Notes under the pieces: generated by a model
Databases searched by the model: none
Seen by the model: only the letters and a program-made list of their open reading frames with translations
Told to the model about the DNA's origin: nothing
Assembly (NCBI GenBank): GCA_022393335.1
Contig: JAJEKB010001365.1
Span: forward strand, 122,081 to 186,080
Length of the DNA: 64,000 nucleotides
Direction: 5' to 3'
DNA from: Macrotrachela quadricornifera
Taxonomy: Eukaryota > Rotifera > Eurotatoria > Philodinida > Philodinidae
In this document: in pieces, positions 1 to 11,147 of the stretch
Position numbering within the stretch: position 1 is the first letter of the stretch
Layout of the letters: each line of letters begins with the position of its first letter
Made by a program: the position numbers and the translations under genes

Positions 1-319
1 CTATGTTACGATTAAACCAAATTAGTTCGCAATTCGTAAGAATCTGTAGATTTTTAATAGGATCACTCCTAATCAGGAATCATAAAAAGCAAATGGAAAG
101 AGAAGCAAAAAACTAAAGCAAAGAAAAAAATACACAAGCACAATTTATTGAAGAAATCACGTGTGACGATAGAGATTTAGTTTTGCATTTTGTGGACCAA
201 ACCTTTCAAATATGTCCCTTTTTTCCAAAGGAAACACATTGTCAGATTCCGTAAATCATGCAAACCGTTGTAAGTTTCCCAAAACGTCTTTTTTGTTTTG
301 AATGTCAGCCCTTCAAAGA

Positions 320-374
320 AGCGGCTAGTCGTTCGTCGGGATCCCTCCGAGGCGCCATTCACGACTAGCCGCTC
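320..374. repeat. Hairpin repeat, copy 1
   Basis: The arm at 320-332 (AGCGGCTAGTCGT) is the exact reverse complement of 361-373, around a GC-rich loop with GGCGCC. A diverged copy lies in the same orientation at 1531-1590, and a single arm recurs at 2204-2219. It may be the end of a transposon family, but no coding sequence is linked to it. Confidence 0.7.
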
Positions 375-1530
375 GATTATTTGTCTGTTTCATTCAGCGA
401 CTAATAGTTCAATTTCGTTCACCATCCAACAAAGTCATGCCTGATTATGTACGAACGGTTACGAGGTTTAGAATAGAACTTCAGACGCAAAGTTCAAAAG
501 CTAAGCCTATTTTGCGCACTCTTTATGGTAAAGTACCTTCTGTTGAACTGAATGAAATACTGCTGTAGCCTTTGACTATTATTGCTTTTAAAACTATATT
601 TATAATTGAATTTATATCAATTACTATCCGTCATACATGCTGAGTTGACCCGAAAAATGTAGAACCAGCTCAACTTATTAATTTTATGCTCATTAGCGAA
701 ATATTTCATGAGTAATAGATCATCTATGCCTGTTCATTAGCCTTCCGCTTATGAATTGACTTAGATACTGTGAAAAATAATTATGATTTGTATATAAATA
801 AGAGATAATCTAAAAGTTGCGAAGCAATATATAGATAACTCTACAGTGTGAATTTAATTTATTTATGGATGATTACTACGATCAAATTTTCTAGATAAGT
901 GCTTCTGTATATGTCTGAATGCACGATAAGTTGCCGAAGTCCATTGCAGATTTATCGAATGCATTTACCAGTTAAGTTAGCAGTTAAATAAGTAATAAAA
1001 GGAAAAACCAATTAGAAAATGATTAGTCTGTCAAACAGCAAGAAATAAATAGTATATATCTCGACAACCAAGGAAAAATAACACTTCTATTCAAAATGCT
1101 GGGATAAAAGACACAAAGTTTGTGTGGCAATTGACTAATATTGGAAAAGAATTACAAATTTTCCAGCATTCTTCATTTACGACATGTTGTATTGCTATAA
1201 TCAACTGATAAAAGATGCAAAAATTTCACATTTAAGTCTATTAAGAACTGTGCTAAAAAGTTATTTATATACTCCTCTATCAGACTGACATTTAGTTTTC
1301 AAGAGAAAATTCTCTGATTCAATGGAAAATAATATACTTCTCGTTTAGCATATCGAAGTTCAAGTTTTGTTGGTAGCTATCCACTATCCTTTCAATGTCG
1401 CCATCTTTCTAAAAAAGTTGCATTATACTGAAATTTTTGAATATCAGAATCTCAATGAAGTTTTTTCGAAATACCTGGTAGATTTTCTACAGACCAGCTC
1501 TGAAAGAATCCCTGTTGAATTTCACAAACG

Positions 1531-1590
1531 AGCGACTAGCGGGTCGTCGGCGCCCATCCAGGGCGCCACTCACGACTAGTCGCTCCCACT
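1531..1590. repeat. Hairpin repeat, copy 2
   Basis: This is the same layout as the copy at 320-374: arms AGCGACTAG at 1531-1539 and CTAGTCGCT at 1576-1584 around a loop with GGCGCC. The copies lie about 1.2 kb apart in direct orientation. The loop is itself partly self-complementary (GGCGCCC and GGGCGCC). Confidence 0.65.
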
Positions 1591-1688
1591 ATCAAATACA
1601 AAAGCACCAGAGCAAAACACTTCATAAGCTCACGACTGGATAATGAAAACAACGCGTGCAAGTATACATGTAAGAGTACAAACTTATT

Positions 1689-1782
1689 TTAACCTTGATG
1701 ATCTTTTGACCTTAGCACAAACAATCAGACACACAACTTCTATTTAGTTTTTTTCCATATGATCCTCCCTTCAGTTAAGGAA
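1689..1782 (+). repeat. Dispersed direct repeat, unit 1
   Basis: This segment shares an ordered series of motifs with 3253-3368: a TTGATG.TCTTTTGACC block, a run of CACA, a T-rich block, then CATATGA.CCTCC.TTCAGT. It is a diverged copy of a non-coding repeat. The unit at 3253 carries an extra internal duplication of the first block. Confidence 0.55.
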
Positions 1783-2889
1783 ATGCTTGCATCCTTGAGG
1801 AACACTATATATTTTTTTATAATGAACCCACATGTCAAGCAAGTTTGTATCTCTGATAAGGAGTATTGATTTGTCTTCTCATTTAGGATCTTAATCAGTA
1901 TTAATTACTTTAATATTGATATAAACTTGCATCGGGTTGAAAGATTTTACTAAAGATATTATATATATTACTACCGTAGTACAGCCAAACTAGCAACACT
2001 AATAATTGTATATCCCTGCTTGAAAGGTCTTAGAAATCAAATCCTCTGAAGGCGTTTAATACCTCACTGAAGTCTATCACTTTGGCATATACTCGATTCA
2101 AAAGTGAGGAGACAGTTAGGAGTGTTCCCTGGTAGATTTAATTCTACTTGAACAATCCCTAATTAGTCTCGAACACACTTAATTTTAATTAAAAATAAAA
2201 ATGAACGACTAGCCGCTCCTCTGTGCACCCCTACTTCGTCCTTCTTTGTAGCTTTCTCTATTCGATCTATCTCATTTATCCTTGCGGTTCTCCAATTTTT
2301 CTGTACGATCAGTCTAGATACCCTAGCTGCACAATATTATTTACATAACCCACTAAAAGATTTCTCAGTACTTAAACATCCAGCCTAAAACTAATGTGAT
2401 TAGTCAAGAACTCGATATCGAAAATTCATCATTAGTTGAAATTCAGACCTAAAAAAGTGTAATTACAAATCAGTGCAAGTTCGCGCAATTCTGATTCATT
2501 GCATTTTCCGCATAAGAAAATCTCAAATGTCCTAAACCTAACATTGAAAATGTATGATTGAGTGACTTTTTCAGCTTCAACACTTTTATTAGTTGAAAGC
2601 ACAACACTAAAAATTTTTCATGAATTCACTTCTTACTTCAAAAGCTTTAACTGCTGAAGAAAGCGAGCCCGTAAATATCCGATTATATCAAACACGAGTT
2701 CACCAAAAAAACTTGGTTCAAAGTTGCGGCATCAAAAAATTTTAATTGGGTCCTTCTTCAGATTGCGAAAAACGGTTTTGTAATCTCGCGCTTATTTAAC
2801 CTGCGCGCTATGACCTGGCACAAGTCAACATACCCACGAAATCCTATTACTATTTTTCATATAACCTCACTTCGGTCGAAAGAAAAAAT

Positions 2890-3210
2890 TCATTTTAAAA
2901 ACTCCCAAAACTGATAGTGCCATTTGATTCCCCGCCCCGACTACTTTAGTCAAACTTTATAAAAAATCATTATTTTTTTAAAAGAAGCCTTTTTTAGCAA
3001 AAAAAATTATTTCAAAAAATTTGAAAAACTAATAGCACCATTCAATTCCGCGACCTCGATTACCTTTGGTCAAATTTTATAGGAAATAAATTTTTTCTTA
3101 CAAAAAAGGCTTTTTTTAAGAAAAAAAATTATTTCAAAAGTTCCAAAAACTAATAGCACCATTTGATTCCGCGATCCCGAAAACCTTTCGTGAAACTATA
3201 CAGGAGGCAC
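2890..3210 (+). repeat. Three-copy ~120-bp tandem array
   Basis: The motif ACTRATAGYRCCATTYRATTCC recurs near 2910, 3028 and 3149, giving spacings of about 118 and 121 bp. Each copy is followed by a region like GTCAAA.TTTATA and long A/T runs. A related single unit lies inverted near 14460-14600, so this is a dispersed family and not just a local duplication. Confidence 0.65.
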
Positions 3211-3252
3211 ATGTGGAAAAGGAATGCCTCTTAATATTTTAAACAATGTTTT

Positions 3253-3368
3253 TTTGACCTTGATGTTCTTTTGACTTTGATGTTCTTTTGACCCTGACAC
3301 AAACATACATATACACACACAAACACAAACTATTTTTTTTCATATGACCCTCCTTTCAGTCGAGAGAA
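3253..3368 (+). repeat. Dispersed direct repeat, unit 2
   Basis: This is the partner of the repeat at 1689-1782. It contains two tandem copies of TTGATGTTCTTTTGAC, an ACACACAC tract and the CATATGACCCTCCTTTCAGT end. No coding potential is seen. Confidence 0.55.
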
Positions 3369-3635
3369 CTAATCTTAATGCGAAAATATAATTCGTCGTA
3401 ATGTATTTATATTTAAAATAAGATTTAATAATTTCTTTACAGAAATAACATAAATATTTTCACTAAAATTTCATATTATTTAACAGCAAACTATATACAT
3501 ATTATAGCAATGAATATTGTTAAAGATGTATACTAGAATAATAAAAATATTAATCGGACAAAATAAATTAAAGAATTTTTTTCACAAGATAAAGTTGTTT
3601 ATCAAAGAGTTTATTTCCTTTTTAAATCATTTAAT

Positions 3636-4565
3636 TTAAGCACCACGTAGAAAATATTCTTTTCTCTCCCTTGAATCCAGCAGAGGTTTTGAATCTATTT
3701 TTCTCAATACAGATGATAACGTTGTCATTGGTAATACATAAGTATCTTCTCCAATGAGTATCGGTTGCTTTAAACTTCTCAAATTTCGTACTGAATAATC
3801 ATATTTATTAGAAAAATAATTTGATATAACATCGGTCAATACATTTGATCCAGTCCATTGTATAACTTGTTTTGTTCTAACATTTTTCAATGTCATATTA
3901 CGACTAATATGAGCAATTCTTTTAACAATTTCATGTAAAATAGGATGTCCAGCAGCAACAGCAATCGTCCATTGAACAAATCGTACTTGTTGTACATAAT
4001 CTTCTAACCAAATATCCCATATATTATCATCACTTTCTACTACAGTAATTAATCCTGTAGTATTTGTTATCATTCTCTCAATCCATACATCTATTGGTTG
4101 AAGACAAATAGTATCAACATCTATATAAATTCCACCTTTAACAAGTAAAACAATATAACGAAAATAATCTGCTTTCATTAATACATTTGGTAATGAATTA
4201 TATGCTTGATATATATAATCAGGCATTGTTTCACGAACAAAATCATCAGCTGACAAATCATTATAATAAATATATTTATAAGTTGGATTAAGACGAATAA
4301 ATGAATTAATTTTAATATTCATCTTAGAAGGATATATTGATGTTTGAATTATGTGTCGTGGAATATTAGGAACATATGCAGGAATACCTGGCCATTGAAT
4401 TATTTCTAATGAAGTTTTTTTCTTTTCGTTAGAAGTTAAATATACAATAAAGACCATAAAAAATAAAAATAATAAGAAATTTTTCATTTTGCTTGATGAT
4501 AATGATAGAATACGAGTATGACGAATACGACGCAATTTTACCATTAGATTCACATTGGAAAACAT
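3636..4565 (-). CDS. OCH1-like alpha-1,6-mannosyltransferase (GT32)
   Basis: This single-exon gene encodes 309 aa. Residues 30-44 form one hydrophobic segment near a basic N terminus, the arrangement of a type II Golgi membrane glycosyltransferase. The lumenal part has the GT32/OCH1 pattern: IPRHIIQTS (about 68-76), a KADYFRY helix (131-137), then GGIYIDVDT, where D149-V-D151 is the DXD motif binding Mn and the nucleotide-sugar phosphate. AAGHP and QWTGSNVLTDV follow, matching the family's later acceptor-side blocks. The expected donor is GDP-mannose and the expected role is extending N-glycans or mannosylating a lipid. Such enzymes are typical of fungi, so transfer into the rotifer lineage is possible, but only a phylogeny could show it. 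Exact acceptor is unknown. Confidence 0.85.
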   Translation of the reverse strand: MFSNVNLMVKLRRIRHTRILSLSSSKMKNFLLFLFFMVFIVYLTSNEKKKTSLEIIQWPGIPAYVPNIPRHIIQTSIYPSKMNIKINSFIRLNPTYKYIYYNDLSADDFVRETMPDYIYQAYNSLPNVLMKADYFRYIVLLVKGGIYIDVDTICLQPIDVWIERMITNTTGLITVVESDDNIWDIWLEDYVQQVRFVQWTIAVAAGHPILHEIVKRIAHISRNMTLKNVRTKQVIQWTGSNVLTDVISNYFSNKYDYSVRNLRSLKQPILIGEDTYVLPMTTLSSVLRKIDSKPLLDSRERKEYFLRGA

Positions 4566-7527
4566 AATATATATTTAATTCTACATTAATAATTTATTTG
4601 AATAACTATTTCAGAATATTATATTATCTATAATGAGAATTCATAGTATTAAACAAAATTAAAATTCTCAATTCATTAAATTAGAAACAGTTTATTTTTC
4701 TGGTACACTATATCCAAAATCCTATGTTCAAAAAAACTAAAATCTTTCGAAGATAAATGCAAAACCAGAGATTTATGGGCTTTTCTTAATCATCTTCAAG
4801 AAGTCTTTAAATGTTTTATGCAAAATAGAATGCGAATTTCATTCTCCTAGATGTAGCAGTTAAGAACATTAAAGTTTTCAATATTTTTGATATTCTGCAC
4901 TGGAAAAAACATACTTCTTCTAATTCAAACATTGTCAGTGGTGACGAAGCCATAGAAATACATGCAACTTGAATCTCACTCAAAAGATCCTTACTATTTT
5001 TATTAAACGTGGTTCGCTTTAAAATAACCATTAAAAGCCTGGCTGCATTCAACGGCAGAAGTATTAAATAACTTTTCCAAAACTGAATGCGAAGATATTT
5101 TTGCCGCACAAAAATAAATGCAAAACTAGTATTTTCTAAAATTCGTAAAAGTCATCCTCTTCATAAAAATTTAACGAATGCACAAGCAATATAGTTAACA
5201 ATAGGGATCTCAAAACTTTTTTGAAAATTATTTTTTTCGAAAAACTTCAAAACTCAAAATTTGACCTTTTATCATCAAACTTGGTTGAGTAAAACAAATA
5301 TTTCTTTATATTTTAGATTCGAGAAAGACATGAGCATCAGCTTTGGTATGAAAATTGTTTGAACCTTAATCTTGGTAACTTTGAAACACTTCTATACTTG
5401 TAGTAGTTCGTAATTCAAAAATGAACGAAGAAAACTGAGTTTTGAAGCTCTTGGTTATATCTCTTTTTATCTCATTGTTTTTGTGTATTTTGTGGAGTAG
5501 ACAAATACATTTGTTTAAAATTTCGATAAATATTTGGTCATCGAATTCCGGCCAGAAGCAGGTGAATCCTATGAGCCTCATTTAGATTCAGGACCCTTCG
5601 TCGTTCCTAAATACTGCATTTTTGAGAGAATTGATTCTCTATCAAACGAGCCTATTTTAAATATTTTACATGATTATTAATAACAAGAAATATCACATAC
5701 AAAATTTGTTCATTTAATTTGCGTTATCTGATATATAGCTCGGTTTTCTCATAGTTTATGTTTCATTAGTATCCTTACGAATAAAATTAAATTATACATC
5801 AATAATTGACATATGTAATAATTATTTCGACATTAATTATCAAAAAAGGGCATGATAACAGTCGTATATGTTGTTCATTTTGACATAAATAATGTTTAAT
5901 AAATAAAATTCAATAAATTAACTTACATTACTTATATAAATCATTGACAATTAAATTCAATCATAACATCTATAATATAAGAGTCTTTTTTTCATGTACT
6001 TTGTGTTACAAAAAAAAAAAAACATAAAGATCGATACATTGAATACATAATTAGCATGACGAAAAATGAAAAATGTATGAGGTATCTGCTCAATTAATCA
6101 AATAAGAAAAAGATAATTTATTTGAAGAAAGGAAAGAAAGAGCATTGAGAACAAAATCAATATATAATATTTTAGAGAGCAATTGAGGTTCGGTAGTGAA
6201 TTTACGCTTGACTAGATTTCTTACGAATGTTTTATTCGTATGGTTGAATGTGAAAAGGTTAATCAACAGAATAGGAAAAAAAAAACAATTTTCACGTCAA
6301 TTTTTTTTCTCAAAATATTCTAATTTTTACTTTAAATTAACAAGAAATATTGAGTAACTTTAATGAGAAAAAAATCAATCAATAATACAAATAAATTTCT
6401 TTAAACATTTATATTGATCACAATATTTATCACGATTTCAATGAAAGAATCGTTCAAAAAAGAACGCCTCTCATTCATACTATGTTCGGATGCTGTGTAA
6501 TGATTGCAATCATAATAAAATTAGTATTGATGAGTTTTTTTTTTACGAATGTTCTGGTCAAGGTCGCATAGTTACATTTATACTATCATCAATACTTTGT
6601 TATGCAAAATAAAACAATTAAAATATTCTTATTAACACATTCGAATGATGAGGTCCACCAGTAGGTCCCACTATATTTTAACGAGAAATTTAACAGTAAA
6701 GAACTTTCTTTTCCTTTCTTCTCACATGAAAAATTGTATGTAACATGTGCTCTATTTAACCTTCGCTATTCCTAACAACATTTATTACATATTGTGATGC
6801 TTCTTGTTAAAACAATCAAGAAAAAAAAAATTTATTATAATCAGAACAAAAAGTTTTTATTTTCTTTATTCTTCTATGACACATGTCTCTGAATTGTTGT
6901 TCCCTGTGTTTTTTGTAGCAGCCGGCATAGTATCTTCGAACATCACGTGCAAGTCCTTCCTTTACCTCCAGCTTATGTTCAGATAATATGCGCTTCAAAT
7001 GACTTATCGATTGTGGTCTTGGGCGGCACATCGAGAAGTAAAGACTGCAAGAAACTCTCATGAAATGATTATCAATGACTTCTTCATTGAAACTTGCATA
7101 CTACACATTACAGAACGAAAAAGTAACTTTAGCCATTGCATAGATGGACACAAGATTCGATTCATTATCTAGTTGTACAAAAACGAAGGACAGTAAAAAT
7201 TGAACGAACAGAAAGAAAAGATCAGCAAGTGCATTTAGTAGAAGTTTATTGTTCGTTGGAATGAGTATCTCGATTAATTCCCGATACAAAACTGAATCAC
7301 CTTGAATGTGTTAAAAAAACAATTTTCTTATAGAATAAAAATAAAACAATTCATTTGTAAAAAAAAGTTTAACTTGGTACCCATAGAGAAGAACAACAAA
7401 TGTCTCCATGCTTTGTTTTTTTTTCTTCTCTTTCTTTATTTTACTCACCATCAACAAATACACATACACTGTGTTCTTTTCATTAACAAATAGATTTTTT
7501 TTTTTCATCATATTTACAATACGATAA
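4566..7527. other. Intergenic, no supported gene
   Basis: The open frames at 4816-5109, 5366-5581, 6816-7061 and 7101-7289 (all -) and 6804-6986 and 7302-7493 (+) show no domain, no splice context and mutual overlap. I see AT-rich sequence with long A and T runs and nothing recognisable. The last ~100 bp would carry the promoter of the gene starting at 7528. Confidence 0.6.
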
Positions 7528-10500
7528 ATGTCCTTTCAATATTCATCTACAATATCATCCGAGTTTGTTTTCTCTTTTCATTTTTTCTTTATTTATATTT
7601 GCGAGTATATTAAATATAGAACATCATCAGGAGATTTTATTAATTCACGATTAAAACCTCCATTCGATAGAAATGAATATATTCATGATTATTTACGACA
7701 TATTCATTTAGTATGTTAATGAAATATTTTTCATCTAGTTTTTTTTTTTATTGAAGTTTAAACTATTTAAATAATAAATATTTAATATGATAAGATGAAT
7801 CGTCATGATGATGAATGTCTTCCTTATTCACAAGACAAATATCGAAGACAACAAAGAGATTCAATTAATCAAGAGAATATAATAAAGTAATAAATATAAA
7901 ATCATATTCTATACAATATTTATTATTTTAATAGAAAATATAATTTTGCACGATCTCGACGTCAATTTAAAGATATTATATCTCGATATAGTGATACATC
8001 ATCTGATGATGAAGTATGTCATGATTTATTATATATAAATTATTTCTAATTAATATAGATAATTGATTCGAAATATCATCGTTCACGAAGTGCTAGAATA
8101 CGTACTGATAGAAGTTTATCTTCTTTACGAGTAAAATTTCATTGAATTTAATAATCAAATCTATGATTTTTATATAAAAATATTAGAGAGATCGATTATA
8201 TCATCCGAAAATTGATATTTATCATGCATGTCAAGTAACAATAATTTATAAAACAAAATCTTTTTCATCATTTCAAAATGACGAAATTATAATAAAACAA
8301 AAACAAAATAATCATAATCAATCAGTTATTGTTTATAAAAGTTATTTAAAAAATAATGGTAAATTTCTTTTTTTTGTATTTGTTTATTTGAAAATAAATT
8401 AAAGATATATTTTCATTTAAATCTCAACATCTATCTCAATATCCATTTGATATTAAATTTTATATAAATGGACGTATTCAAACACATTTATTAAGTTGTT
8501 GTGAATATAAATATCATCAAGGTGATTTTCATATTAATCAATCATTTATTATACAACATGTAGAAAAGTCAATTCCATGTCAAAGGTTATTATAGAAATA
8601 TTTTTATATTTAATTAGGTTTTTTTTTTAAATAAATTAGATGTCGACGATATCAAGAAAAAGAAAATCAAAAGGTTTAAAAAGTTTTTTTTTTTTTTAGA
8701 AATTTATTTTCGAGAATTGTTCTTTTCTTTTTAGAATATTTTATTAAATTTATCTAATAGAAAAAGAATCTTATCTTATTATCAATCTTTAAATAGTAGA
8801 GATACAATTAAATCAGAGGAAAAAAGAAAAATTGACGATCAAGAAATTAGTCAAAATACAAATCATCATGGTTTGTTAATTAAATTTTTCTATTTATAAA
8901 ATTTTTTTTAAATAGAAAAACCAGTACAAAAAACTGAATTGATTTCATCATCATCCATAGATAACAAATTTGAACATAATCTCAATGAATCAAATGGTAA
9001 ATAAAAAATTTTTATTTTAAATATTAATTAATTCATAATCTAAAATTGATTGAAAACAGAAATTGAAAATGAATTTGATCCAATATCAATAGAACATACA
9101 ACAAGTAATGATGATAATAATGAAGAATTTTTTCAATCATTATTATCTGTTCTACAAAATGGTTTGTGTTTGTTTTTTTTTTTTGTATGCAAATAAAATT
9201 TATTTTTTTCTTAAAGATTTTTCTCATATAAAATTACATGAACCATTACCATTTCGATATGAAGGAAATGTTGAAAATTTTATTATTATTCTTTTTGGTA
9301 TTAAAGATACATCAAATATTATACATTCAATTGTAAATTTTATTAAAATATTTGATAATATTGAAGAATTAAATTTATTTCTTAATACTTTAAAATATGA
9401 AAAAATAATTTTAATTATTAATGATTCATTTATTGAATCTATTAAAAATTTATCTCGATTTTATTCAATTTATATACTTTCAAATACAATAAAATATTCA
9501 AATAAAAATTTAAATATTCGTGGAAATTTTTTAAATTTAGAATCAATTATTATAAAAATAAAAGAAGAATGTACAATAGATAATAATTTATTTACAATTA
9601 AATTTATATCTAAAAATGAAAAAAAAAATCAATTATTTTCTTATACACAATTATTAAAAGAAATTCTTCTTAAAAAAGATAATGAAGGAAATTTAAAAAA
9701 AGATTTTTTAGATTTTTCACAATATCATTATAATAATAATCAAATAGAATTAAATTTAATTAATGAATTTCAAGAAAATTTTTCAATTGAAAAAATTATA
9801 TGGTGGTATACACGAAATAGTTTTATTCGAAAAATGATTAATCGTGCTTTATATACAGAAGAAATTGATATTTTATATAAAATAAGATGGTTTTTACAAT
9901 TACTTAATTATCAAATTCGAGAAAATAATATTTCAACAATAATTGTCTATAGAATTTATTATTTTTCATTAAATGAATTTAGAAATTTAAAAAATAATTC
10001 TTTAGGAGGTTTAATATCATTTGGAACATTTCTTGATTGTACATTAAATGAACCATCATCGATTGAAAATATTAATGATATGGAAACAATATTATTTCAA
10101 ATTAAAACAACAATTGGTATTCATACTGAACAAATTCGTTATTTTGATTCTAAAATAGAATTTTTATTACCTCTTGATGCTATTTTTCGTATTGAATCAA
10201 TTGAAAAAGCTAATAATAATAATAATAATCATTGGTGGATTATTAATTTAATAAATATTAATCATGATAATGAACATTATCAACAATTAACAAATGAAAT
10301 ACGTGAAGAAATTCAAAGTCCTATTGTATTAATTGAATTAGGAAAATTTTTACTTTCATATAATGATTATTCTAATGTTGATTATTTAGTTCGTTTATTA
10401 TTTAATGATGGTTCATGTGAAAATAATCCAACATTATTAGCATCACTTGCTGCTATTCATCATTTACTTGGTTCAATTGATAATCGACAAAATAATTATC

Positions 10501-11147
10501 GAGCTGCTCGTTATCAATTTGAACAATCATTAAAAATTTTTTTAACATTTATTTCAGAAGATAATCAAATACTTTCAGCAACATATAATAATATTGGAAG
10601 TATGTTTTATCAAGAAGATCAATATGATCAAGCAATTATTTATCATGATAAAGCTCTTCAATGTCAATTAAAATCATCATTACCTGATATTGATGCAATA
10701 GCAACATATTCATCAAATATTGCTGCTGTTTATCTTGATCAACGAAAATATGATCAAGCATTATTACATTATAAACGTTCACTTCAAATTCTTTTACAAT
10801 CAATACCATCTGGAGAATCACAATCAATTGCAATGATTTATGATCGAATAGCATCAGTATATTGGAGAATGGATAAACCAAATGAATCACTTCCATTTTA
10901 TGAAAAAGCATTACAATTAGAATTAAAATATCTTCCGGAAAATGATCATAAAATATCTGTTTCATATTTTAATTTATCAACAGCTTATGCTAAATTAAAT
11001 CGTTTAGATGATGCAATTAATTGTGCAGAAAAATCTGTTCAACAATTACTTAAATCTGTACCACTAGATCATCCAGAAATTAAAGAAAATACAGAACAAT
11101 TAGAAGGACTTAGACGAAGGAAATGGCTTCAACAACTTTATGAATGA
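7528..11147 (+). CDS. DUF4590 (ERICH3-like) / ART-like / TPR fusion protein
   Basis: I rebuilt 12 exons: 7528-7562, 7620-7710, 7795-7886, 7935-8013, 8059-8130, 8187-8358, 8405-8585, 8640-8673, 8735-8870, 8916-8996, 9060-9161 and 9217-11147. All junctions are GT..AG, introns are mostly 45-85 nt, and phases join into 3006 nt (1001 aa). A start at 9108 would translate an intron and is wrong. Residues ~130-245 resemble the DUF4590 domain of ERICH3: an LSCCEYKYHQG block and a closing PCQRC. From about 359 onward the layout is that of bdelloid ART-TPR proteins: an alpha/beta N-terminal part, the IIWWYTRNSFIRKMINRAL block, then an ART core with R604, D632-C-T634 and K671-I-E673. Residues ~760-990 hold about five kinesin-light-chain-type TPRs. 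STS and E-x-E of active ARTs are altered, so activity is doubtful. No transcript evidence is available; the splice model is inference. Confidence 0.8.

Larger units (their letters stand above)
1..3635. other. Gene-free repeat-bearing region
   Basis: I see no convincing gene here. The short open frames at 177-362 (-) and 1367-1579 (+) run straight through dispersed hairpin repeats and resemble no protein I know. The stretch holds two copies of a ~57-bp GC-richer hairpin, a pair of related ~100-bp direct repeats and a three-copy ~120-bp tandem array, each listed separately. The rest is AT-rich sequence without recognisable structure. Confidence 0.7.

Noticed and set aside
6816..7061. Cys/Arg-rich 81-aa minus-strand frame
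   Set aside because: No recognisable motif, overlapping frame on the other strand, and no splice or promoter context.
9108..9216. N-terminal extension of the TPR frame beginning MMIIMKNFF
   Set aside because: It translates exon 11 in the wrong frame and then an intron; the correct phase enters at 9217 after a TTAAAG acceptor.
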